Source of the DNA: Nitrosomonadales bacterium
GTDB lineage: Bacteria > Pseudomonadota > Gammaproteobacteria > Burkholderiales > Gallionellaceae
Reading direction: 5' to 3'
Length of the DNA stretch: 64,000 nt
NCBI GenBank assembly: GCA_016199835.1
Contig: JACQFX010000037.1
Coordinates: forward strand, 1-64,000
The position numbers and the translations under genes are program-made. Positions 36,764 to 46,727 of the stretch are shown here, in pieces; position 1 is the stretch's first letter, and each line of letters begins with the position of its first letter. A model generated the notes under the pieces. The model was not told the DNA's origin. It worked only from the letters and a program-made list of their open reading frames with translations, and did not search any database.

Positions 36764-36789
36764 TTCGGGCTGATTGAGAAAAAGGTTAC
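36764..36789 (-). promoter_or_regulatory. SigF-type ECF promoter of MXKDX operon
   Basis: On the minus strand GTAACC (36789-36784), 16 bases, CGAATA (from 36767). The -35 region lies five bases from the GTG start of the divergent sigma gene. Confidence 0.82.
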
Positions 36790-36793
36790 ACGG

Positions 36794-37336
36794 GTGACGG
36801 ATAGTAGCGACGAGCTGGAAGCATTGATGAGGCAGTCTCTGGCAGGAGACAAGTCGGCCTATGCTGTCCTGCTCAAGGAAACGGCACGCCTGCTCCGCCC
36901 ATTCCTATCCAAAAACCTCAGCAACAGTTCCGAAGTGGACGATGTGTTGCAGGAAGTGCTGATCTCCATCCACAAGGCGCGCCACACCTACGACGGCAAC
37001 CGCCCCTACAAGCCGTGGGTGTACGCCATCGCCAAATTCCGCTTGCAGGATCATCTGCGCGCGCACTATGCCGACCACCTGCGCCATGCCGTGGAATTGT
37101 CCGAGGTGGAAAATATCCTGCCGGAAGATGTAACCGAATCCGCCATCAGCTACGAATCTATCAGCGGGGAGATCCACAAACTCCCGGCGAAGCAGGCGAC
37201 CATCCTGCAACTGATGCATCAGGACGGCTACACCGCAAAGGAAGTGGCGCAGAAGCTGGGCATGAACGAATCCGCAGTAAAGGTCGCGGCACACCGCGCA
37301 TACAAGGTATTGAGAGAGAAGCTGGAACGATCATGA
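36794..37336 (+). CDS. sigF: ECF RNA polymerase sigma factor, SigF-like
   Basis: The 180-residue protein has sigma region 2 (residues 20-90, with VDDVLQEVLISIHKARHTYD and YKPWVYAIAKFRLQDHLRAH) and region 4 (residues 125-178, LPAKQATILQLMHQDGYTAK then VAQKLGMNESAVKVAAHRAY). It overlaps by four bases a DUF1109/NrsF anti-sigma gene, the arrangement of the Caulobacter SigF-NrsF system. The start is GTG at 36794 with a weak AAGG. No SigF-type promoter was found for its own strand, so autoregulation is not evident. The symbol reflects similarity in context and is an inference. Confidence 0.85.
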   Translation: MTDSSDELEALMRQSLAGDKSAYAVLLKETARLLRPFLSKNLSNSSEVDDVLQEVLISIHKARHTYDGNRPYKPWVYAIAKFRLQDHLRAHYADHLRHAVELSEVENILPEDVTESAISYESISGEIHKLPAKQATILQLMHQDGYTAKEVAQKLGMNESAVKVAAHRAYKVLREKLERS

Positions 37337-37968
37337 AAGACATCGAACAACTGGTCGAGATGCTGGCTGAAGACGCGACGCCCGTGCGACCCGCGCCCCA
37401 CCCCTTCGTGCTCAGCCTGAAATGGACGGGAGCCGCAACGGCTTATCTTGCCGTGACGCTTGCGATCTCCGGCTTGCGCCCCGACTTGATGCAGAAATTC
37501 CACGAACCGTGGTTCGTCGCCGAGATCGTCTCCCTGCTCGGCATCTTCGCCGCCACATCCATCAGCGCCGCACTGCTCGCCTTCCCTGACCTGCACCAGA
37601 AGCGCACTATGGCGTTCGCGCCGGTGCTGGCGTTCGCGTTGTTCCTGCTGGTCATCCTGTGCGCATGGAGCGCTGACAACCCGCCCGCGCCGCTGCCGGT
37701 ACACAGCTTCGAATGTACCCTCAGCATCACTCTGGTCTCGCTGCTGCCCGCCGTCTGGACGTTCTACTCCATGCGCCGGTTCGCCAGCACGCATTACCAC
37801 CTGGCGGGCGGCATCGCACTGCTATCCGCCTTCAGCGTCGGCGCACTGTGGCTGCGGCTGCACGAGATCAACGACTCCATACTCCATCTCGTGCAGTGGC
37901 ACTACCTCCCCATGCTGGTCGTCGGCATCATTGGATTGTGGCTGGGGAAAACCGTATTGAAGTGGTGA
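37333..37968 (+). CDS. nrsF: NrsF-type anti-sigma factor (DUF1109)
   Basis: The 211-residue protein has a short cytosolic N-terminus (MKDIEQLVEMLAEDATPVRP) then six transmembrane helices, the DUF1109 layout. Characteristic blocks are SFECTLSITLVSLLPA and HLVQWHYLPMLVVGIIGLW. The only two cysteines are C110 and C128, bracketing a loop after the fourth helix; in characterised NrsF conserved cysteines are needed for metal/oxidant sensing. ATGA overlap with the sigma gene means coupled translation. Confidence 0.88.
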   Translation: MKDIEQLVEMLAEDATPVRPAPHPFVLSLKWTGAATAYLAVTLAISGLRPDLMQKFHEPWFVAEIVSLLGIFAATSISAALLAFPDLHQKRTMAFAPVLAFALFLLVILCAWSADNPPAPLPVHSFECTLSITLVSLLPAVWTFYSMRRFASTHYHLAGGIALLSAFSVGALWLRLHEINDSILHLVQWHYLPMLVVGIIGLWLGKTVLKW

Positions 37969-38066
37969 TGCGCCACAGTGTTTGTCCTATGTCGTCCGCC
38001 CGCCAAACCCCGTACCATGACAGTCCATCTGACCGGGGATAATCCCGCTCCAGGAAGGAGATGAAC

Positions 38067-38159
38067 ATGGATAGAGCTGCCGGCGCCATCAAGGGGGCGC
38101 TGATCGGCGATGCGCCGGGGCTGAGATGCCATTGGGATTACAACCTCGCGCGGACTTGA
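38067..38159 (+). pseudogene. remnant of ADP-ribosylglycohydrolase gene
   Basis: After a good ribosome-binding site (AAGGAG) the frame reads MDRAAGAIKGALIGDAPGLR and CHWDYNL, then stops at codon 31. This is the N-terminus of ADP-ribosylglycohydrolase (DraG-like) proteins, including the GALIGDA-GL metal-binding start. Intact members are about 300 residues. Between 38160 and 38234 another frame (AYQGKPVELQTIAE) could be a further decayed piece. The 390-base gap between nrsF and the GGDEF gene holds nothing else clear. Confidence 0.72.
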
Positions 38160-38358
38160 TGAAAAATTATTCCCGCCGCTGAACGGAACGCCTATCAGGG
38201 CAAGCCTGTTGAATTGCAAACCATCGCAGAATAATTACCATCCATCGGGTACTTATTTACATGCCAAATAAATTAACCATACTGATTACCCGGCAAGCCT
38301 GGCGGCTTGTTGCGCTTAAGGCGAAGAGCACCCGATAAATTCAGGTATTGGGAGAGTC

Positions 38359-40155
38359 ATGAACAGGTTCCTGACTTGCCGTTTGTCCGACGCACCAGGT
38401 ATGATTGGGTTGGCAATGGCGTATGCATTGCTCACCACGATTCCACTCACCCTTTTCTCAAGTAGCGGCTTCTTTTCCATTATCAACCCGGCCAGTGGAC
38501 TGGGGCTTGCCGCTCTAATCATCGGCGGCAGAAAATACTGGCCAAGCGTCTTTGCCGGCACACTCGCTGGCTACCTGCTGATGAATTCAACGATCAAGTT
38601 ATCCCTGCCCATTGCGCTCGGAAATACGCTGGAAGCGTTATTCGGAGTATGGCTGCTGATCCGCAGCAAACGCTTCGATTCCTCTCTGTCGCGCACACAG
38701 GATTTGCCATGGCTGGGGTTTGCGGCTATCTCCAGTTCTTGTATCAGCGCCATGATAGGAATTGCTGTTTCATTGCTGGCCGGGATTCCTCCAAAACAGG
38801 ATTTTGCCCAGGACTTGCTGGATTGGTGGCAGGGTGACGTGCTCGGAATAATGCTGGTGACGCCATTGATCCTGGTATGGCGAAAAATGCCACAAGGCTG
38901 GTTCCAGCCCAAACAGCTACCGCAAACCATGGCATTCTTCACACTGTTTTTCCTTTCCGGACAAATAATATTAATGGGCTGGCTGCATGATTCAGTAGCG
39001 CAACATGCCAAAGGTTTCATGATGTTTGTATTCGTGGTTTGGGGCGCAGTGAACTTCGGCCGCCATGGTGTTCTGCTGATCGCCCTGGTGGCGACGCTGC
39101 AATCCCTGTCAGGCGCATTACAGGGAACCGGATATTTCGGGAGCGACATCACCGAGACACACCTGGATAATTTCTGGTTCTACATGCTCGAGCTCATAGT
39201 AGTTGGCATGTCGCTGGCCTTGATAAATAACGAGCGCGAACACGCGATCAGATTAGTGCAAAAAGAAAGTGTATTTCGTAAAGAGCTGATCGAATCGCTC
39301 CCCGGGATTTTTTATATGATAAGCCCGCATGGCCGCCTCTTGATGTGGAATAAGAATCTTGAAGCTGTAACGCGACGCAGCGCGGAAGACCTTGCGCGCA
39401 TTCAACCGGCAGATCTGTTCGAAGGAAGTGACCGTATCCTGATTGAGGAAAATATACATAAAGTATTTACCACGGGTGCAACCACGGTGGAGGCATCGTT
39501 GGTAGCCAGCAACAATAACAAGATTCCTTACCAGTTTACCGGGCACCGCATAGAGCGCAATGGCGAGCCGGTACTGATCGGACTGGGGATCGACATCACC
39601 GAACGTAAACTGGCTGAAGAGAAAATTTTCAATCTGGCGTTTTACGATGCCCTGACCAGTCTGCCCAATCGCCGTTTATTCCTGGATCGATTCAATGCAG
39701 CCTTGCCTGCATCGGCCCGCCGCAATGACTATGGCGCAACGCTGTTCATCGACCTCGATCACTTCAAGGCTCTCAACGACACACTCGGACACGAATATGG
39801 CGATTTATTGCTGAAAGAAGTCGGGGGGCGCATCAAGTCGTGTGTGCGCGAAATGGATACCGTAGCCAGATTCGGCGGAGACGAATTTGTTGTTTTAATC
39901 GAAGCCATCAGCAATGATCGGGAAGATGCCACGCGCAAAGTTGCGCTGGTAGCTGAAAAAATCCGCGCATCACTGGCGCAACCATACAAGCTCAAGGAAA
40001 ACGGCCACCTCAGCTCACCCAGCATCGGGGGCTGCTTGTTTCATGGCAGTGAAGAACCGGTGGATACCCTGCTCGAACATGCCGACATGGCGATGTATCA
40101 GGCCAAGAATTCCGGTCGCAATGCCGTGCGATTTTATGATCCGGCTCGGCAATAG
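38359..40155 (+). CDS. MASE1-PAS-GGDEF diguanylate cyclase
   Basis: The 598-residue protein has an N-terminal MASE1 membrane sensor of about eight helices (residues 12-295), a PAS domain (residues 305-420, ELIESLPGIFYMISPHGRLL) and a GGDEF domain (about 430-595). The active-site loop is intact, RFGGDEFVVL, and the product-inhibition I-site RxxD is present five residues earlier (REMD). No EAL domain. It should make cyclic di-GMP from GTP at the inner membrane in response to an unknown signal sensed by MASE1 or PAS. Monocistronic. Confidence 0.94.
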   Translation: MNRFLTCRLSDAPGMIGLAMAYALLTTIPLTLFSSSGFFSIINPASGLGLAALIIGGRKYWPSVFAGTLAGYLLMNSTIKLSLPIALGNTLEALFGVWLLIRSKRFDSSLSRTQDLPWLGFAAISSSCISAMIGIAVSLLAGIPPKQDFAQDLLDWWQGDVLGIMLVTPLILVWRKMPQGWFQPKQLPQTMAFFTLFFLSGQIILMGWLHDSVAQHAKGFMMFVFVVWGAVNFGRHGVLLIALVATLQSLSGALQGTGYFGSDITETHLDNFWFYMLELIVVGMSLALINNEREHAIRLVQKESVFRKELIESLPGIFYMISPHGRLLMWNKNLEAVTRRSAEDLARIQPADLFEGSDRILIEENIHKVFTTGATTVEASLVASNNNKIPYQFTGHRIERNGEPVLIGLGIDITERKLAEEKIFNLAFYDALTSLPNRRLFLDRFNAALPASARRNDYGATLFIDLDHFKALNDTLGHEYGDLLLKEVGGRIKSCVREMDTVARFGGDEFVVLIEAISNDREDATRKVALVAEKIRASLAQPYKLKENGHLSSPSIGGCLFHGSEEPVDTLLEHADMAMYQAKNSGRNAVRFYDPARQ

Positions 40156-40194
40156 ACTCGCATGTGGTAGAACGGATACCAGCAAGAAACAATC

Positions 40195-40314
40195 CCGATC
40201 CAGGCACTGCGCAATAAAACGCTCATGATTGTATGCAAAACACATGACACTCACGACCGGCATGGTACCTGTCGGCCAGGATTGTTCCCGTATCGGGGGC
40301 ATAAAGGTTTGCAT
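40195..40314 (-). pseudogene. N-terminal remnant of a family 2 glycosyltransferase
   Basis: On the minus strand ATG 40314 opens a frame that includes MPVVSVMCFAYNHERFIAQC LD, the typical first strand and helix of GT2 glycosyltransferases (VSV-x-C-x-YNHE-x-FI). Beyond CLD the similarity ends and the frame runs antisense into the GGDEF gene end, so the catalytic DxD region is gone. The remaining 285-base gap to pssA has no other gene. Confidence 0.6.
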
Positions 40315-40440
40315 ACTCAAACCTACTCCGGAATGCAGCCTGTTGCATCGAGAAACAGCCGGCCCCTCTGGCAGCAGCAAAAAGCAACTCGCAGTAGCGG
40401 CCGTGAGTCACCTGCACGCGGAGGAATACATCAGGAAGCG

Positions 40441-41205
40441 TCAGGATACTCCAGGTGCCGCGCCGCCGTCTTTTTTCCGTTGCGACAGGAGCATCACATA
40501 CCCTGATAGCGCATAACTGAGGAACAGCAGGAACAGGATACTGGGCGGATCGACCGAGATGAAAATGAAAAACAGCGCGAACAGGAAGATGACGATGAAC
40601 GGCACGCTCTTGCGCATGTTGATCGATTTGAAGCTATAGTACTTGAGATTGCTCACCATGGTGAATCCCGCGAACGCAGTCAGCGCACAGGCATACCAGC
40701 GCACATCTTCCCCGGCAAAATGATTGTCCAGCATCACCCACACGAAGCTCGCCACCAGTGCGGCGGCGGCGGGGCTGGGCAGCCCCTGGAAATTATTCTT
40801 GTCCACTACTTCGATGTTGGTGTTGAAACGCGCCAGACGCAAAGCGGTACTCGCACAGTAGATAAAGGCGGCAAACCAGCCCCACTTGCCCAGCCCCTTC
40901 AGCGCCCACTCGTAAACGATCAGCGCGGGAGCAACGCCGAACGACACCATGTCGGACAGACTGTCGTATTCCGCTCCGAATTCGCTTTGGGTATGGGTCA
41001 TGCGCGCCACACGCCCGTCCAGGCCATCGAATATCATGGCCACGAAAATCGCCACGGCAGAGAATTCAAACTTGCCGTTCATGGCTTGCACGATGGCGTA
41101 AAAACCGGCAAACAGCGCCGCTGTGGTCAGCAGGTTGGGCAGCAGGTAAATGCCGCGCCGGCGCAGGTCTATCGGTGGTTTGCGGTTATTCAGATCAGGC
41201 ATCAA
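40441..41205 (-). CDS. pssA: CDP-diacylglycerol-serine O-phosphatidyltransferase
   Basis: The 254-residue membrane enzyme has the CDP-alcohol phosphotransferase motif DG-x2-AR-x8-G-x3-D-x3-D ([20 protein letters not shown] then EYDSLSD) and about seven hydrophobic segments. It makes phosphatidylserine. Its start overlaps the psd stop by four bases, giving the psd-pssA phosphatidylethanolamine pathway pair. Confidence 0.97.
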   Translation of the reverse strand: MMPDLNNRKPPIDLRRRGIYLLPNLLTTAALFAGFYAIVQAMNGKFEFSAVAIFVAMIFDGLDGRVARMTHTQSEFGAEYDSLSDMVSFGVAPALIVYEWALKGLGKWGWFAAFIYCASTALRLARFNTNIEVVDKNNFQGLPSPAAAALVASFVWVMLDNHFAGEDVRWYACALTAFAGFTMVSNLKYYSFKSINMRKSVPFIVIFLFALFFIFISVDPPSILFLLFLSYALSGYVMLLSQRKKDGGAAPGVS

Positions 41206-41843
41206 AGCTGGGCCAGGATGGTGGTCGTGGCCGACACTTTATCACCGATAGCGACTTTGACGGTAGCGCTCAGCGGCAGATAGACATCCACGCGCGAACC
41301 AAAACGGATAAAACCGTAGCGCTGGCCGCGCGTGAGTGCATCGCCCGACTTCACGTAACACAGGATGCGGCGCGCGATCAGACCGGCCACTTGCACGAAG
41401 GTTACCATCTGCCCATCGCCGGTTTGCAGCACGACGGCATTGCGCTCGTTTTCCAGCGAAGCCTTGTCCAGATCGGCATTGACGAACTTGCCGGGGAAAT
41501 ACTGCACTTTCTGTATCGTGCCATCCACCGGGCTGCGGTTGGAATGCACGTTGAACACATTCATGAATACGCTGACCAGAATCGCCTCGCGCTCACCATA
41601 AGGGTCTTGTGCGCGCTCGACCTTGATCACGCGGCCATCCGCAGGAGACAGCACAGCATTGGCCTGTTGCGGAATTTCGCGCGGTGGATCGCGGAAAAAT
41701 TGCAGCACGAACAGCGCCACGATCCACGCCAGCAAACACAATATGCCAGGCACGAAAGCGGAAGCCAGAACCGCGACGACAACGGCTATCGCCAGGAACG
41801 GCCAGCCCTCGCGGGCGATGAGGGGGTGGGGGTATGAATTCAT
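41202..41843 (-). CDS. psd: phosphatidylserine decarboxylase proenzyme
   Basis: The 213-residue proenzyme has a membrane N-terminus ([20 protein letters not shown]) and the catalytic core [24 protein letters not shown] and the self-cleavage/pyruvoyl site [10 protein letters not shown] near the C-terminus, where Gly-Ser is cut. This is the short (PSD-A) archaeal/betaproteobacterial-type enzyme. Start ATG 41843 (MNSYPHPLI); no good ribosome-binding site because the preceding tract is pyrimidine-rich on this strand. Confidence 0.95.
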   Translation of the reverse strand: MNSYPHPLIAREGWPFLAIAVVVAVLASAFVPGILCLLAWIVALFVLQFFRDPPREIPQQANAVLSPADGRVIKVERAQDPYGEREAILVSVFMNVFNVHSNRSPVDGTIQKVQYFPGKFVNADLDKASLENERNAVVLQTGDGQMVTFVQVAGLIARRILCYVKSGDALTRGQRYGFIRFGSRVDVYLPLSATVKVAIGDKVSATTTILAQL

Positions 41844-41935
41844 TGAGAAGGGGGAAGGGTTTAAGGGGGAAGGGTAAAGAGTTCGGGGCCCAGAAGGTTT
41901 CCCCTTCACCCTCCCCTCTTCACCCTTCCCGCTTT
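41844..41935. repeat. purine/pyrimidine-skewed tract between psd and ilvC
   Basis: On the plus strand GGGGGAAGGG occurs twice (near 41851 and 41866), then the skew flips to CCCTTCACCCTCCCC-type sequence before the ilvC stop. It gives an imperfect inverted repeat that could form a hairpin. The core GGGGGAAGG is shared with the element at 10144-10179. Confidence 0.45.
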
Positions 41936-43033
<1,098 letters not shown>

Positions 43034-43037
<4 letters not shown>

Positions 43038-43525
43038 AGTTTCAAAATCCGGTCCCCTCGCCCGATACCGCATGCGCCGGTACGTACGGTTTCCAGGATC
43101 ATGCTGGTATCTATGGCTTGCAAAAAACTGTCCAGCTTGGAACCGCTGCCGGTCAATTCCATGGTGTAGGATCTGTCGGTCACATCTATGATGCGCCCGC
43201 GAAAGATGTCGGCCATGCGCTTCATTTCTTCGCGCGCCTCGCCCACCGCGCGCACTTTCACCAGCATCAACTCGCGCTCCAGATGATCGCCTTCATTCAT
43301 GTCCATCACCGCGACGACTTCGACCAGTTTGTTGAGCTGCTTGTTGATCTGCTCGATCACGTCGTCGGAGCCGCTGGTGACGATGGTCATGCGCGACATG
43401 GTCTGGTCTTCGGTCGGCGCCACGGTAAGCGACTCGATATTGTAGCCACGCGCCGAGAACAGCCCGGCCACGCGCGACAGCGCACCAGCCTCGTTTTCCA
43501 TGAGCAGGGAAATGATGTGTCTCAT
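43034..43525 (-). CDS. ilvH: acetolactate synthase small subunit
   Basis: The 163-residue regulatory subunit begins MRHIISLLMENEAGALSRVA, the ACT domain for valine feedback, followed by GLFSARGYNIESLTVAPTED and a C-terminal domain with DVTDRSYTMELTGSGSKLDS. It starts one base from the ilvI end. Confidence 0.97.
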
Positions 43526-43526
43526 C

Positions 43527-45233
43527 TTACAAATCCTCCGCCAGTATCACTTCGGACAAACCTTTTCCGCCGGGTACCATGGGGAACACGTTCTCGGTCG
43601 GGTCGGTCTGGAAGTCCATGAACACCAGGTCGTTCTTGCGCGCGAACGCTTCTCTCAGCGCGCCTTCCACGTCGGAAGGCTTGGTCACGCGGATGCCGAC
43701 ATGGCCGTAAGCTTCAGCCAGTTTCACGAAATCCGGCAGCGCGTCCATGTAGGATTCGGAATAGCGGTTGCCATGGAAGAACTCCTGCCACTGGCGCACC
43801 ATGCCGAGGTAACGGTTGTTCAGCGCGATGACCTTGATCGGCAGGCGAAACTGCTTGCAGGTGGACAGTTCCTGAATGTTCATCTGGATGCTGCCCTCGC
43901 CGGTGACGCAAGCCACGGTCGCGTCGGGATGCGCGAGCTTCACGCCCATCGCGGCAGGCAGGCCGAAGCCCATGGTGCCCAGGCCGCCGGAATTGATCCA
44001 GCGGCGCGGCTGATCGAACTTGTAGTATTGCGCCGTCCACATCTGGTGCTGGCCCACATCGGAAGTAATGAACGCATCGCCGCCGGTGATCTCGTACAGT
44101 TTTTGCAGCACGAACTGCGGCTTGATGACTTCATCCGAATTCCTGTACAGCAGACAATTCTTGCCGCGCCATTCGTCTATCTGTTTCCACCATGCGACCA
44201 GCGCTTGCGCGTCGGGCTGTTGCTTGCTGCTGTGCAGCACCGCAAGCAGGTCGCCCAGCACATGCGCCACATCGCCGACGATGGGTACATCCACACGCAC
44301 GCGCTTGGCGATGGAAGAAGGATCTATGTCTATGTGAATGATCTTGCGCGGCACCTGGCCAAAGTGCGCAACGTTGCCGATCACGCGGTCGTCGAAGCGC
44401 GCCCCCACGGCCAGCAGCACGTCGCAGTTATGCATAGCCAGATTCGCTTCGTAGGTGCCATGCATGCCCAGCATGCCGATGAACTGCTTATCCGTCGCAG
44501 GATAACCACCCAGCCCCATCAGTGTATTGGTAATGGGGAAACCCAACAAACGCACCAGTTCGATCAATTGCTTCGAGGCTTCGGACAGCACCACCCCGCC
44601 GCCCGCATAGATCATCGGGCGCTTGGCATCCAGCAACAGTTGCGCGGCCTGCTTGATCTGTCCCTCTTCACCATGCTGTGCGGGATGGTAGGAGCGCACA
44701 CTCACCGCAGTGGGATAGTTGAATTCCGTTTTCTGGTTGGACACATCTTTCGGTATATCCACCAGCACCGGCCCGGGGCGCCCGCTCTTGGCCAGATAGA
44801 ACGCCTTCTTGATCGTGCTCGCAACGTCACGCACATCCTTGACCAGGAAATTGTGCTTCACACAGGGGCGAGTAATGCCGACCGTGTCCACTTCCTGGAA
44901 TGCATCCTCACCGATGAAGCTGGTCGGCACCTGACCGCTGATGATCACCAGCGGAATGGAATCCATATAGGCCGTGGCAATGCCGGTCACCGCATTGGTC
45001 GCGCCGGGCCCTGATGTCACCAGCGCAACGCCCACCTTGTCGGTGGAACGCGCATAACCGTCGGCGGCATGCACTGCTGCCTGCTCATGGCGCACCAGTA
45101 TATGCTTGACTTTGTCCTGATTGAACAGCGCGTCATAAATGAACAGCACCGCTCCGCCCGGGTAGCCGAACACATATTCGACCCCCTCCTCCTGCAAACA
45201 CCTGATGGCTATTTCCGCGCCGGTCAGCTCCAT
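43527..45233 (-). CDS. ilvI: acetolactate synthase large subunit
   Basis: The 568-residue ThDP enzyme has the N-terminal glutamate domain (YVFGYPGGAVLFIYDAL, HVRHEQAAVHAADGYAR-like block), the central FAD-binding domain and the C-terminal ThDP motif GEGSIQMNIQELSTCKQFRL with NN downstream. It condenses pyruvate. ATG 45233 (MELTGAEIAIRCL) is the family start; AAGG lies ten bases upstream. ilvI-ilvH-ilvC is one operon. Confidence 0.97.
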   Translation of the reverse strand: MELTGAEIAIRCLQEEGVEYVFGYPGGAVLFIYDALFNQDKVKHILVRHEQAAVHAADGYARSTDKVGVALVTSGPGATNAVTGIATAYMDSIPLVIISGQVPTSFIGEDAFQEVDTVGITRPCVKHNFLVKDVRDVASTIKKAFYLAKSGRPGPVLVDIPKDVSNQKTEFNYPTAVSVRSYHPAQHGEEGQIKQAAQLLLDAKRPMIYAGGGVVLSEASKQLIELVRLLGFPITNTLMGLGGYPATDKQFIGMLGMHGTYEANLAMHNCDVLLAVGARFDDRVIGNVAHFGQVPRKIIHIDIDPSSIAKRVRVDVPIVGDVAHVLGDLLAVLHSSKQQPDAQALVAWWKQIDEWRGKNCLLYRNSDEVIKPQFVLQKLYEITGGDAFITSDVGQHQMWTAQYYKFDQPRRWINSGGLGTMGFGLPAAMGVKLAHPDATVACVTGEGSIQMNIQELSTCKQFRLPIKVIALNNRYLGMVRQWQEFFHGNRYSESYMDALPDFVKLAEAYGHVGIRVTKPSDVEGALREAFARKNDLVFMDFQTDPTENVFPMVPGGKGLSEVILAEDL

Positions 45234-45389
45234 GGCAAAACTACCTTGAACTCTAATGATAGAAGAACCGTGCAAGATAAAGGTTGGGCGCACTTTGGTC
45301 AACCCCCAGCACTGTGCGGGAAAGAAGCGGCAACACCTTCAGCACGATAATTTGCTAGTATTCGTTACCCTTTCCCGGAGCAATGCAAA

Positions 45390-45959
45390 CTGGCCAGCCG
45401 CGACGAACTTTCCAAATTCCTCGCCGAAACCGAACGCCGCGCTTACAAACAGGCACAGTTCGCGGTGCGCGACGAGCATGCGGCCCTGGATATTGTGCAG
45501 GACGCCATGCTGAAGCTCGCCGACAAATATGCTGACAATCCGGTCGAGGAACTGCCCATGCTGTTCCAGCGCATCCTGCAAAATACCATACGCGACCATT
45601 ACCGGCGGCAGAAGGTACGCTCGACCTGGATCACGCTGTTTTCATCGCTGTTTCCGCAACACGGAGAAGAGGAACACGACCCGCTGGACACGCTGCAAGA
45701 CAAAGATAACAATAGTCAGGCTCCCACGCCCGACGTCTCGCTGGCACAAACGCAAGTCCTTGCGTTAATTGAAGAAGCACTGATCAAGCTGCCCGCGCGT
45801 CAACGCGAAGCCTTCCTGCTGCGTTATTGGGAGGACATGGACACGGCGACAACTGCGGCGGTCATGGGATGCTCGGAGGGCAGCGTGAAAACCCACTGCT
45901 CCCGCGCAACCCACGCGCTGGCGGTCGCATTGAAAGAAAAAGGAGTGGACTTGTCATGA
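45390..45959 (+). CDS. sigma-70 family RNA polymerase sigma factor, likely CTG start
   Basis: The product (about 189 residues) has region 2 (RDEHAALDIVQDAMLKLADK, FQRILQNTIRDHYRRQKVRS) and region 4 (LPARQREAFLLRYWEDMDTA, MGCSEGSVKTHCSRATHAL). Comparison with relatives suggests the N-terminus x-ASRDELSKFLAETERRAYK; the codon at that point is CTG 45390, with GGAG nine bases upstream. There is no in-frame ATG, GTG or TTG between the preceding stop at 45348 and GTG 45465, which would cut into region 2. It forms a unit with DUF3619 and DUF3106 genes. Confidence 0.85.
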   Translation: MASRDELSKFLAETERRAYKQAQFAVRDEHAALDIVQDAMLKLADKYADNPVEELPMLFQRILQNTIRDHYRRQKVRSTWITLFSSLFPQHGEEEHDPLDTLQDKDNNSQAPTPDVSLAQTQVLALIEEALIKLPARQREAFLLRYWEDMDTATTAAVMGCSEGSVKTHCSRATHALAVALKEKGVDLS

Positions 45960-46303
45960 ACCACGAACTTGATACCAAACAGATCAGGCAACATCTCAAC
46001 CGTTCTGCTGCCCAACTGGACCAGCCGACAGTGGAGAAGCTGCGCGAGGCGCGCATGCAGGCGCTATCGCGCCACCACGCGCGCAGCACGGCACCGGCTT
46101 TCGCCTGGGCGTCCGCTCTGGCCGGCTCCGGACATACTGCCGGGTCGCATCGCAGCCACTATCACTGGGCTGCCATCATACTGTTCGCCGCCTGTTTATT
46201 CAGTGGCATCACCTATTGGCAAGGCACCCAGGATAACGACGATAGCGATGTGGACATCGCCATCCTGACGGATGAGATGCCGATAGATGTCTATGTGGAT
46301 TGA
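45956..46303 (+). CDS. DUF3619 membrane protein, likely partner of sigma factor
   Basis: The 115-residue protein has a cytosolic N-terminal half (MNHELDTKQIRQHLNRSAAQ, LREARMQALSRHH) and one transmembrane helix (WAAIILFAACLFSGITYW, residues 76-93), then a short acidic periplasmic tail. This single-span layout suits an anti-sigma factor. ATGA overlap with the sigma gene supports this. The sigma-DUF3619-DUF3106 triplet is a recurring betaproteobacterial arrangement. Confidence 0.85.
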   Translation: MNHELDTKQIRQHLNRSAAQLDQPTVEKLREARMQALSRHHARSTAPAFAWASALAGSGHTAGSHRSHYHWAAIILFAACLFSGITYWQGTQDNDDSDVDIAILTDEMPIDVYVD

Positions 46304-46313
46304 ACGGTAAAGC

Positions 46314-46715
46314 ATGCGCACTCCCCACCGTTTGCTCGCGCTGATCATTGTCACGTTGCTGTACCTGCCCGCACTGCTTGCCGCGAAACCGTGGACTGAA
46401 CTCACCCCACTACAACAGGAAGCTCTGGCGCCGCTGGTCAAAAACTGGGACTCCCTGCCGGAAAAACGGCAACAGCATCTGCTCAAGTATGTGAAGCATT
46501 ATCAGGATCTTCCTCCTGCCAAAAGGAAGCGCATGCATGACCAATTAGTCGCATGGAGCGGGCTGACACCGGAGCAACACCGGCGCGCCAGGGAAAAGTA
46601 CAAGGCCTTCAACCAGGTGCCACCGGAAAAACGCGAACAAGTCCGGCAGATGGTACGCGAGCGCGAAGCAAACAAGGCTGCGAGCGGCGTAGCACCGATC
46701 ACACCCGTTCGTTGA
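46314..46715 (+). CDS. exported DUF3106 protein
   Basis: The 133-residue protein has a signal peptide (residues 1-23, ending PALLA) and three copies of a helical unit of the type W-x-x-L-T/P-x-x-Q/R-x-x-x-L (KPWTELTPLQQEALAPLVKN, NWDSLPEKRQQHLLKYVKHY, WSGLTPEQHRRAREKYKAF), as in DUF3106. It resembles heavy-metal or envelope sensor proteins that feed back on the sigma/anti-sigma pair; the role is inferred. Confidence 0.85.
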   Translation: MRTPHRLLALIIVTLLYLPALLAAKPWTELTPLQQEALAPLVKNWDSLPEKRQQHLLKYVKHYQDLPPAKRKRMHDQLVAWSGLTPEQHRRAREKYKAFNQVPPEKREQVRQMVREREANKAASGVAPITPVR

Positions 46716-46727
46716 TATTCAAAACCG

